Shown here: positions 55,463 through 64,000 of the stretch, one piece after another
Layout of the letters: every line of letters starts with the position of its first letter
How positions within the stretch are numbered: position 1 is the stretch's first letter
Assembly (NCBI RefSeq): GCF_024713975.1
Contig: NC_091106.1
Span: 12,317,001-12,381,000, forward strand
Direction of reading: 5' to 3'
From: Paralichthys olivaceus
Taxonomy: Eukaryota > Chordata > Actinopteri > Pleuronectiformes > Paralichthyidae
DNA: 64,000 nt
Notes under the pieces: model-generated
The model's input: only the letters and a program-made list of their open reading frames with translations
What the model was told of the DNA's origin: nothing
Databases searched by the model: none
Position numbers and translations under genes: made by a program

Positions 55463-56818
55463 TCACACAGAGTTGCTCCTGAAGGCGAGAGGCACAGAGG
55501 AGCGGGACACTTCCATGTGCACTATGGACATGGGGAACTGCTCACACTCCTCCTCCAGCGGGCGGCAGCGGCAGTGCAGGAGCACCTCCCTCACCTCCTG
55601 TCTGAAGTTGGAGTTGAGGAAGCCGTAGATAATAGGGTTGATGCAGGTGGAGGACATGGCCAGCAGGTGGCAGAGGGAGAAGAGCAGGTTGTGGTGGCAG
55701 ATGGGCAGAGCCTCCTGGTTCCAGTCGGACAACACATTAAAGATGGTGAGCGGCAGCCAGCAAAGGGCGAAGGCCATTATGAGGGCGACCAGCATGATGT
55801 TGATGCGCCGGCTGTTGGTCATGCGATGGCTCTCGGGGGTCCTTGCACGGTCGAGCATTTCTTTGCGGTGGCGAAGGCGCACGAAAACTCTAATGTAACA
55901 GAGCAGCACCAGCAACAGCGGGCCACAGTACTGGAACAGCAGGAGCCACGTGGTGTAGGCGAGTCTGTGCTGCTGGGACGGCCAGTGCTCCAGACAGGCC
56001 TCCATGTGTGGAATCGTGGGGATGTAGGACAGGAGGGTGCGATATGAACCCGGAGGCACCGATGAGTTTTTGTATGTGTAAGAGGCAGGTTGAGGCAGAG
56101 ATGCATTGAGATGAGCCTGAGGGGAGGCCTGGTGATGAAGTGGAGACTGGGGCAGGATTACATTAGTGTAGGGCTCATTTGTGAGCAACTGAAAGACCAA
56201 GAAGGGGGTAGAAGTGAAGCAAGCCAGAATCCAAATAAGAATGAGTACCGAGTACGCCTGAGGAATGCTCGGCTTCCACCCAGAGGGATTAATGATGAGC
56301 TGATGTCTTTCTAGGGCGATGAACACGAGGGACAGCACAGACACCGTCACAGATACGCACTGGATGAACGGCACCAGGCGACACAACAGAGACCCAAACA
56401 CCCAGTGATCCATGATCGTGTATATGACCGTGAAAGGCAGACAGAAGACACACACAAGAATGTCAGAGAATGACAGGTTGCAGATGAAAATGCTGGTAAC
56501 ATTGACTTTCTCTCTGCGACGGGTGATGATGCAGATGAGGCCGATGTTACCCACCAGCCCCAGCACCATTGTGATGCTGTACAACACCACAAGACCCCCC
56601 ATGAGAACAGGAGACATATGGCACTGCTCATCGTGCCCGAGAACAAAGATGTTGGAGAGGAGCTGGGACTCGTTCCCTGGCCAGTGCACGGACTCGTGAT
56701 TGTTCCTTCCCTCTTCCCCTGGTAGGGAGACCGGAGAGGTGGAGCTGTTCAAGGGCAGAGGCAGAGCTGTCGGCAGCGGCGGCGGAGGAGACTGGCTAAT
56801 GTTGCCACTCAAGGACAT
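55463..56818 (-). CDS. Neuropeptide Y receptor, Y1 subfamily, probably Y8 type; 451 aa, single coding exon
   Basis: This is a class-A GPCR for NPY, PYY or related peptides, coupling to Gi and acting in appetite and neuroendocrine control. Seven hydrophobic segments lie between about residues 70 and 400. The N-terminal tail is proline-rich with NIS, NSS and NES glycosylation sites. Subfamily hallmarks are YTIMDHWVFG, FIQCVSVTVSVLSLV, ERH in place of DRY (170-172), HQLIINPSGWKPS, CWLPLTIFNVLSDW, ICHHNLLF and NPIIY (394-398). A CRC palmitoylation-type motif and a tail ending FPMSIVHMEVSRSSV close the protein. These place it with Y1/Y4/Y8/Y6 and not Y2/Y5/Y7. Linkage to mcph1/angpt2/agpat5 suggests the Y8 gene (lost in mammals; npy8ar or npy8br in fish), but Y4 is the main alternative. 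The second extracellular loop (about 211-287, with C275 to pair with C146) is about twice the usual length. Confidence 0.85.
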   Translation of the reverse strand: MSLSGNISQSPPPPLPTALPLPLNSSTSPVSLPGEEGRNNHESVHWPGNESQLLSNIFVLGHDEQCHMSPVLMGGLVVLYSITMVLGLVGNIGLICIITRRREKVNVTSIFICNLSFSDILVCVFCLPFTVIYTIMDHWVFGSLLCRLVPFIQCVSVTVSVLSLVFIALERHQLIINPSGWKPSIPQAYSVLILIWILACFTSTPFLVFQLLTNEPYTNVILPQSPLHHQASPQAHLNASLPQPASYTYKNSSVPPGSYRTLLSYIPTIPHMEACLEHWPSQQHRLAYTTWLLLFQYCGPLLLVLLCYIRVFVRLRHRKEMLDRARTPESHRMTNSRRINIMLVALIMAFALCWLPLTIFNVLSDWNQEALPICHHNLLFSLCHLLAMSSTCINPIIYGFLNSNFRQEVREVLLHCRCRPLEEECEQFPMSIVHMEVSRSSVPLAFRSNSV

Positions 56819-56888
56819 CTCGCCAGGACTTCAGTGTCACCAGCCTCCAGGATCAAACTGTCCATCCCAGCCCTCTGAAAACATGCAT
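56809..56888 (-). promoter_or_regulatory. Predicted 5' UTR of the NPY receptor with upstream ORFs
   Basis: A good acceptor (TTTGTCACAG) ends at 56889, so the coding exon probably starts at 56888 after a 5' UTR intron. The leader between 56888 and the start codon (56818-56816) contains ATGs at 56888, 56884 and 56865. The first opens an 11-codon ORF ending at 56853. The second opens a 15-codon ORF. The third opens an 18-codon ORF ending at 56809, inside the receptor coding region in another frame. If transcribed as predicted, these should damp receptor translation. Confidence 0.45.
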
Positions 56889-57152
56889 CTGTGACAAAGA
56901 GAGAACACACACACGCAGAGGAAAAGAATACTCTTAGAAGTCTTCAAAGAATTTGTTCATGCAGAATGAGAGAGGCTCAGAGTCAAGAGAAGTTCATGCT
57001 GTTGCTGAGGAGGAATGTATCTGAGGAAAGATGCAACATGTGAGAACTTTCTGCAGTTCAATAAGGTTCAATAAAGCATTATTATCAAAACATAAAATTA
57101 TTCTCTATTTTTCGTCATGCAAGTGGAAAGGCTGTAGAATTGCAGTGTACAG

Positions 57153-57797
57153 CCCGTAGACTATAAAGATGGTCAACATGATGTTCACCAAAAGTGAAGC
57201 CAAAGCAACTCAATTTCGACCTGGTGGCTGGCTGCAGGATAGGTCATGCTAAATTATAAATGTGCGCTCATGTGGTGACAGAATAATTCAAAAAAAATCA
57301 CTTAAACAACATCTCAAGTTGGAACAAATTAGTTTTTCCACATTGTGTCTTGAAAGCATGTGAGCACATCAAAGTCGGAAAACAACCTTCTGAAAAGCTG
57401 TGTCCTCCTCCTTCCAACTCCTCCATGTTAGCAGGTGGGACATGGACTAAACCAAAAAGTCAAAGTAGCTACATAAGCAAATACTTTTTTCTCAAAGATG
57501 GTTTTCTCTCATTTATTGTAGTTTGTTTTCACAATAATAGTTGCCCAAGTGCTAATATATCCTATAAATTTGTATTAGTTATTTGATGCTATAAAAATAG
57601 GGTGAAACGTCATAATTGACAGCTGAGACTGACTGATGATTGGCTGAGTGCATGTATCTATGGGACCATCCCCCGATCACTACTACACAGACTCTGGCTC
57701 CAAGATGGTGACATTCATATCCAGGACATTTAAGCTTCATTTCCGGATAATGAGGAACTGGAGCCATGTCATCTATTTTTATTTACAATCTATGGTC
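57153..57797. mobile_element. TIR repeat family, copy B (longest, about 645 bp)
   Basis: The left end CGTAGACTATAAAGATGG and the right end (TATTTTTATTTACAATCTAT) are inverted relatives of each other. Inside are GCAGGTGGGACATGGACTAA, ACCAAAAAGTCAAAG, AGTTATTTGATGCTATAAAA and TAATTGACAGCTGAGACTGA, shared with copies A and D. No transposase reading frame is seen, so this is a non-autonomous element. Confidence 0.65.
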
Positions 57798-57809
57798 TGA
57801 CAAAAAGGG

Positions 57810-58260
57810 GACCAGCACATGTAGCAGCTTCAGTTAAAGGATTTTATTGGCCATAGTGAAAATACTGAACATGAGGCTCTTTCTTCTTCTGATGTTTTTC
57901 TCCTGATAAAAACACCAGGAAAAAAAGGATTTTCTCCCTTTTTTCAAATGTTCTGTGATATTTCCAGCACCCATCAAAAATCCCTTTTAACTGGATGTGC
58001 ATGTTGTTTTCCCATATTATTCTGGTTGAAATTATGTTCCTTTAAAAAGAGGGGAGAACATGTACACACAGAAGCTTTTATAAGAGGATTCTATTTGGTG
58101 TCGAGACATTTTGAACACAAGGCTCCATCTTCTTCTTCTTCTTCTTCCAGATGTTTTTCAAATGGTCTGTCAAATTGTGTTAATTAAGAAACCATCAAAA
58201 CATTTTTTTCCGGATGTGCATGTTGTTGTTTCATTTATTAAATTGTTTCTTTTAAATTTA
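57810..58260. repeat. Imperfect tandem duplication, two units of about 220-240 bp
   Basis: Unit 1 (about 57810-58050) and unit 2 (about 58050-58260) share, in the same order, an ACATGTA-containing start, AGGATT(C/T)TATTxG, AACA(T/C)(G/A)AGGCTC, the TTCTTCTTC run, GATGTTTTTC, TTTTTCAAATG, CCATCAAAA and GGATGTGCATGTTGTT. There is no coding sequence. Confidence 0.65.
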
Positions 58261-60361
58261 GTTCGGACATAGTATGAAAACCTTCACAAAATAATCAGAT
58301 TTTTATACCAAGCTCCAGTACAGCTGCAGAGATTTGTATCAGTTCTTCGTCTTACAGTAACAATCCCTCTCTCCCTCTTTATTTACCCATCTCAAGATCT
58401 CAGACTTGTCAGCTCCCCTCCCACAAATGAGTCTTCCAGTCAGGCTTCAAGAATGAATGTAATGACAGTAAGATTACTATGCATACATTTGATCACAGAC
58501 CTCCAGTTTTCAAGTGCATAATAAATTATGTAGTATGTCAAAGTGAAAGGGCACGACATTGTAAGATTCCTAAAAATGGATTCTGGCTCTCACCTCCCCT
58601 CCTCGAAACCTCTACCGTGAAAACCAGCATTGCAAAGGAAACAAGCCTGTCATTTTCCACTGATGGTACACACTCTTAGCTCTCAGTCTCTTCACACAGC
58701 ATCATTACTAACCTACTCTGGCAGTGTGGTAAGTGAGCTGCAGGCAGGGAGGCATAGCACAGATCCCCCTTCCTTTGGGGAGAAAAGACAATTTTTTATA
58801 ATGTCACCTGTAACAGATCGGAGGAACCATAAATGGCAGGAAAAACGGAATAAAAAAGTGATTAACAAGCAAATTTGAAGCTGACATGTTACAGTGTGAC
58901 ACTGGGGGATGCACGTCCAGCGTGTGCAGTAGTTGTGTGTGTGAGTTTCCCTCCAGAGCAAAATCTCTGCAGAATGAGGAACACTGTGACCTGGCACTGC
59001 ACTGCCAATCATATTCTGCTATTCTCCCTCAGTGAAGCTTCCTCCATCCCTGACAGAAATAATGAAGTGAGAGAATGGCTGCATGTCATTTTCCCCCCAG
59101 ACCAGATGCATTTTGTTTTTACAGAATTTAATCCAAAAAAATGTTCAATGAGTTCAAAGTTCAATGATAATAAAGAGGTCCAGCCGAATGAGTTGTGTTC
59201 TTTTTAATGAATTTGATAATTATACTGAAAATGTGTAAACATGTGTCAAAAAATTTAAATCAACCCCCTCAATGGTACATGCTGTATATATTAATGTAAA
59301 ATATGTACATGCCTATAAATAGTGTTGCTGATTTTCCTATTTTACATTTGTATAAATGCATATCCCCTGTTTTTATTACCGCTTCACCAGACCACTGGAC
59401 ACTTGGTGGACAATTTTCCGGAATCTGTTCTAAATTCATTCTCATTCATTCATTCATTCATTCAAATCCATTCAGTGTTTCCAGATGCATGCAGTCAGAA
59501 ACAGTTCCCAGCGTTACTGCTCTTTCGTGCGGAGGAGCAGGATAACGGCAGCAGGCACTGTGGTGTGCTCAACCTGAGATAATGACTCCAGCCTCATTAT
59601 TCTCTGCTGGGGGTGTCAGGAAGTGTGGGTGATTCCTCCAGAGACCACGACAACAAATACTGTTGTGAATATTGGTTTCAACCATATTTCCACACTATAT
59701 ATTAAACATCAGATATACATCATTTCCCCCTGGTTTGTGTTTTGGTCAGCTGCAGTTTACCTGATGAAATTTGAATGCATGTTGTATGAGATGCCTTCCA
59801 GACTGCTATTGTTTGAAGGCATCATTCAAAACCATTTGCAGAGGAAGATGCATGTACAGCACAATATGTGTGGACCCAACAGAGACAGACAATACAGAAT
59901 GAATTTCATAAGTGAAATGAAAATAAAATAAATAATTTTCCTTGCAAGAAAACCATTACAGTGAGTGAAAATAAAGCACTTACATGGTGCGCTGGCAGAG
60001 TGGAGCGTCTCTGTGCTGCCAGGATGATAGTGAAAACAATATTCTGATGTTCAGGTTCGAATCCACAGAGATGACAGTTGAAGAAGGAGCTAAGACATCA
60101 CTGTGTTGCTGTCAGAGGCAGCGGCTGGAGGAGCGTGGCTATTATTGGGCTGTTGGAGCCCTTTGGGTAACAGAGACCCTCTGAGCACCAGGCTCTGCTG
60201 TCACACAGTGGTGAAATCATTCAACTACATCCTGAAAATGTCACCTGCTGCAAGTGAGTGTTTGAGAGACAAAGAGCAGGCAAATGGAAATAGATTTGGA
60301 GTAGGTTATTTACTTTATTTAAAACAAGAGCAAGAGTTGATTTGTCTTTGTTTCTTGCTGA

Positions 60362-60367
60362 TTTATT
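60362..60367 (-). terminator. Polyadenylation signal of msmb
   Basis: TTTATT on the plus strand is AATAAA on the coding strand, 88 bases beyond the stop codon, a typical position. Confidence 0.5.
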
Positions 60368-60454
60368 GTATGTCTGCTCCATAAACCACTGTAGCTGATC
60401 AAATGTAAAACAAGAGCTATTTCCAGGGTGTAGATCATGTTGTATGTTGTGTGT

Positions 60455-63242
60455 TTAGACAGGGAAACACTCTTTTGTCTTGTCTGACTTCAGTACGATC
60501 TTGACAGAACAGGTCTGCTTATCCGCAATCAGCTCACACTCCTCTGGGACGTCGAACTCACCCGCACCACTGACCCTGAGGAACAGATATGAAGATTATT
60601 ACTACAGGGTAAAAACAAATAAACAAAAACCCTTCTTGAAATGTTAGAAATGTTCTAAATATGGAAGTTACAAGGAATGGGATGAGAAAAAGAATGGGTG
60701 GTTTAGTTTTTCTCAGGGCTTAAAAGAGGCTGGTCTGTGGGAGGGAATTCTTTTGGTTTTCGGGGGGCTTTTTCCTATCGATGCTTTATTATTCCCAATT
60801 CAACTTCTAGCTCAAAGGACCTATATCTGAGTATTCTATTCAATACATATTTAACATTACCTCTCATTTTTCAGTGGTGCTCCACAGGGATGGTGCAACA
60901 GGGAAGTCGAGGCTGGCGATTGCCCGAGGCCATGAGCTGAGAAAAGGGCTGATTATATTTGTCCACAGCAACAATTGAGTAGGGCCCCCAGCTCAGTTTT
61001 GCCTGGGGCCCCAAAGGACACCTACAATTCCCCTGGTGATCCATGAATGATCCATGCACCAGTGGTGGGGCCAGGAGGGCACTTGTCCCTTCTGAAATCT
61101 AATTGGCCCCTGAATTACCAAGTTAATAATCTAGTCACATAAAAAACAATAGTATAAAAAAATTTGACAATTTGTGGAGATTCTTTTTATTTCCAAGCCA
61201 CTTTAAAGTAAACAAGGATCCTTTTTCAAAATACATTCAATGATGTGTGGCTTTGCTCAAAGCTAGAGAGCTAACAGTAAACCAGGAATGACTTAAAGGT
61301 GCATCTTACCGAATCAGGGACTGTGCATGAATGATGGACATATAATTGGCCCCTCTGAGTAAATTGTGGCCCTTTTATGGCCACTGATTTAGAAAAATCT
61401 TATATCCACTGCTAGTGTCGCAACATGTGGTTTGGAGGTTCCACTTATAGGCTGAATAATAAATAAATAAGATATGGGTCATTCCATGATCTTAATGAAA
61501 ATTGGCGTGCTGATTTGTTTACGTGAAAAACCGATGGAAACGTAATCTCATGTGTCTTAGACCTCAATTAAGGGAGTCATTTTCATTATCACCTGATTAA
61601 ATTATCATCAGTGCACACATGGTGGCCAACTGTTCCTGACACTTATTGACACACATCACCTTCTTCCTCAAGCAGAATCAGCTGTGCAGTAAAACCAGAG
61701 ATCACCACGGTGCATTGTATGGAAGAACACTCAGCATGCAGCTGTCTCCCTGCATTTCCCCTCAGTAAAGAACATGTTTTTGGATATTTGACTGTGTGAC
61801 CTTTGGCTGAGCTGTCTGGAGAAAACAGACCTCCCTGGCCGCTAGTTTAAAACACACCTGATCATGAAAACCATGCGCTGGTGGAAACATGAAATCTCAT
61901 CTATATTTCAATATAATTTCAAAAAAATGGAGGGTTTAGCAAGGTCTAACCCCCCTATAGATCTGATTTATTACTTTTCCCACAGGAAAATCTTGAAGTT
62001 TCATTATTATAAAAGAGAGCATGAAAGTCTTACATGTTACAGCAGTTCACTCCTTCCTGTGAGCAGGAGCATGACATGCAGTCTTTGACCCACTCAGAGT
62101 CAAATTCATGCTCCTTTCCATCCTGATCTTCACACCCTGCATGTGCAGAAAGAAGAAACCACAGTTCAGAGGAGCAGTCGATCCAATAACCTCACTGTGC
62201 ATGAGTGAAAGGTGGGAAGTAAACACACAACAGCTGGATGATGCAGTAATACTTGATGAAGAAGAACTGAATGCTATACATTTTACAACTTCTAGCAGAG
62301 TAAAGTTTTCACTCTACTTTGTCACCGTTATAGTCAACTCACCTGTTGGAGGGTTGTTCAAATCTTTGATGACTAGTTCTTGGAATGTGCAGTCAGAGTG
62401 GCACAAGACAACCAGTCCCAGAAGACAAACAAACACGTGGAGCAAAGCCTGATAAATTAACCACAAATGTACACAAGGTGAATTTTTGTGGTCTATGTAA
62501 TGTATTTAAGCAGTTCTCCTTAATCAACTTCCTTTATTCAGCACATTCTTTTAAAATCTCTGGAAGACTGGAAGGGAATCCGTTTTCACGGTTTAGTCAT
62601 CAGCTAATTGCACTTTTATTGACAAGAATAAAAAAACCTACAAGGAATAAAATAAGACATTCTACTGTCAGTGTCAGTTTTAACATTTTGGCAATTTGAA
62701 TCTACAATACTGTAGTTTGCCATCACCATATATCATACAAATTGACACTTTTTACATTATCCCAGCAACATACAATACTGTTATTCCTTTTAGTCTGATT
62801 TATAAGGATTTGAAAAAAGGCACAGTAAAAACAGGAGCAACTTAAAAATAACATTATCCGTATTATTTGAATTTGTGAAATAATCTTTGTTTTTTTATTC
62901 AAATGTATTTCTTTTTTCTTATAAAATATTATTAACCATGCAATGCATACATTTATTAATCCATATCTTAGTTACTAAGTAGAGCACAATAGTCCCCTTA
63001 GATTCAATGAAAATGCACACGTGTATAGAAATCAGTCCCCTAAATGCTTCATATCTTTTTTACATCAATGTCCATGAATTATTCCCTGGAAAATTTGGGA
63101 CAATGTCAAAAAATGTCACAGAGGTAAAAATGTACATCACAGTTTAAAACTGGTTGATAAAAATAATTGACAGCCTCATTATTTCTGAACTCTACATGTT
63201 CATATCTTTTCCACTTGAATTGAGGTGAAAAATACTTACCAT
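60455..63242 (-). CDS. msmb: Beta-microseminoprotein-like secreted protein, 110 aa
   Basis: This is a small secreted, disulfide-rich protein of the MSMB/PSP94 family, abundant in mucosal and reproductive secretions of vertebrates. Coding exons on the minus strand: 63242-63240 (the ATG alone), 62448-62343, 62136-62034, 60575-60455. Phases match, giving 110 residues (human MSMB 114). After a signal peptide (ALLHVFVCLLGLVVLC) there are ten cysteines in the family pattern: DC, GCED, DCMSCSC, NCC, EEC, QTC and KEC. The block HEFDSEWVKDCMSCSCSQEG aligns with the human 'NSEWQTDNCETCTCYE' region. The donor of exon 3 splits the ATG codon of CCNM (AT/GTAAGA). A start codon alone in its exon is small but matches the phase-0 junction. 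Fish often carry several msmb-like copies, so orthology within the family is not claimed. Confidence 0.85.
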
Positions 63243-63308
63243 TCTCAGATGTGATGTGACCAAGTCTACAGAAAGCTTGAAGTGCATAAGAACTGACTCT
63301 TAGATTGG

Positions 63309-63315
63309 TTTTATA
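63309..63315 (-). promoter_or_regulatory. TATA box of msmb
   Basis: The coding strand reads TATAAAA, 67 bases upstream of the ATG. Transcription would begin near 63280, giving a 5' UTR of about 40 bases. This fits a tissue-specific secreted-protein gene. Confidence 0.6.
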
Positions 63316-64000
63316 TTAAAGGTGTGCCCCCTGCACACAATGATAGCATTTGAATAGTGAAGTGAGTCAGATATTTGCTTTAAGGTGGGGAATATTTGTA
63401 AAGTTTAAGACACACCTAACTTTATAATAACAATTCCATGTTATTTTTTTAATCTTACAAGGAGGCTATGAACCACTTTATAGAAATACAAAAAATTATT
63501 CATTGAAAAAGTCTGAAACATAAAAACAGTTTTCTATATCTGTAAACTTTTATTGTAGAGCCAAAAAGCAGACAAAGCACTTGGATTAAAAATAAAACAA
63601 CAAACTGTAAACGATTTTTTTTAAATATAGTTTTGATCAACCACAAGATCCTATTCACTTCACTTTTGAGTTATCTAACAGTTTGTCCACAGTTGCATTC
63701 ATGAAAAGTCTTTGTGCAACATAGAGAAACTGGACAAAACAGTCTCAACAAACCCAGCTTCATCATTAACACCCTGTAAACAAATAGGCTCATTGGCAAA
63801 ATTGAATATTGCAATAAAAGTTCAGATATTTGGTTTGTAAAAGTTGCGAATGTAGGCAGCCCAATGTTGTGTTCCAGCGGTGACACCAACTAATACAACA
63901 AAGCTATCGAAAAATTAAGTGAAAAATTAAGTTTAAATGCAAAAAACAGACGAGTGACTAAAACAGATGAACAATTGAAAGAAACGTTTTTCCTTTGGTA
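63316..64000. other. Upstream of msmb; no gene recognised
   Basis: AT-rich DNA. The stretch 63660-63990 is free of low-complexity sequence and partly open in more than one frame, but I recognise no protein family. It could be a worn repeat cut by the window edge. Confidence 0.3.

Larger units (their letters stand above)
56889..60361. other. Intergenic DNA between the NPY receptor and msmb
   Basis: Contains the NPY receptor's upstream region, TIR repeat copy B (57153-57797), an imperfect tandem duplication (57810-58260), a TTC run (about 58125-58148) and an ATTC run (about 59440-59464). Open frames at 58.5-60.4 kb are short and match no family I know. Confidence 0.4.

Noticed and set aside
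55517-56047. A 176-codon plus-strand frame
   Set aside because: It lies antisense to the NPY receptor, and its composition is that of a shadow of the GC-rich receptor exon.

Overview
This is a stretch of vertebrate nuclear DNA, almost certainly from a teleost (ray-finned) fish and probably a percomorph. It is AT-rich and its genes are split by GT-AG introns. The protein families are vertebrate-specific (angiopoietin-2, MCPH1, NPY receptor of the Y1/Y4/Y8 group, class-alpha GST). The introns carry fish-type repeats. Exons were assembled by hand from splice sites, reading phase and family knowledge; no alignment was run. In every spliced gene below, the exon lengths add up to one intact frame and a protein close to the usual family length.

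Layout, left to right. 1-2.0 kb: promoter-like upstream DNA. 2.1-6.7 kb (+): cilk1 (ICK), a MAK-family ciliary kinase, 13 coding exons, 646 aa. 8.1-10.6 kb (+): a class-alpha glutathione S-transferase, 217 aa. 11.0-12.8 kb (-): tmem14a, 100 aa, convergent with the GST. 14.1-24.3 kb (-): agpat5, 8 exons, 365 aa. 25.1-53.1 kb (-): mcph1, 13 coding exons, 794 aa. Nested inside its 17.7-kb intron on the opposite strand is angpt2 (30.3-42.8 kb, +), 9 exons, 495 aa. 55.5-56.9 kb (-): a neuropeptide Y receptor, best read as the non-mammalian Y8 type, in one coding exon, 451 aa. 60.4-63.3 kb (-): a beta-microseminoprotein-like secreted 10-cysteine protein, 110 aa.

The order cilk1-gsta-tmem14a recalls human 6p12. 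The block agpat5-mcph1 with nested angpt2 copies the arrangement on human 8p23. The pairing of an NPY receptor with msmb echoes NPY4R/MSMB on human 10q11. The window therefore joins several conserved synteny blocks. The genes are not a single pathway: they cover ciliary signalling, detoxification, mitochondrial or lipid membrane functions, chromosome condensation and DNA-damage response, vessel growth, appetite signalling, and a secreted mucosal or seminal protein.

The rest is introns, UTRs, microsatellites and old repeats, including a four-copy family with terminal inverted repeats. I found no previously undescribed multi-gene system. The most checkable oddities are an 'ATGA' upstream ORF at cilk1, two upstream ORFs before the NPY receptor start (one overlapping it), a GC-AG intron in agpat5, and an expanded second extracellular loop in the NPY receptor.
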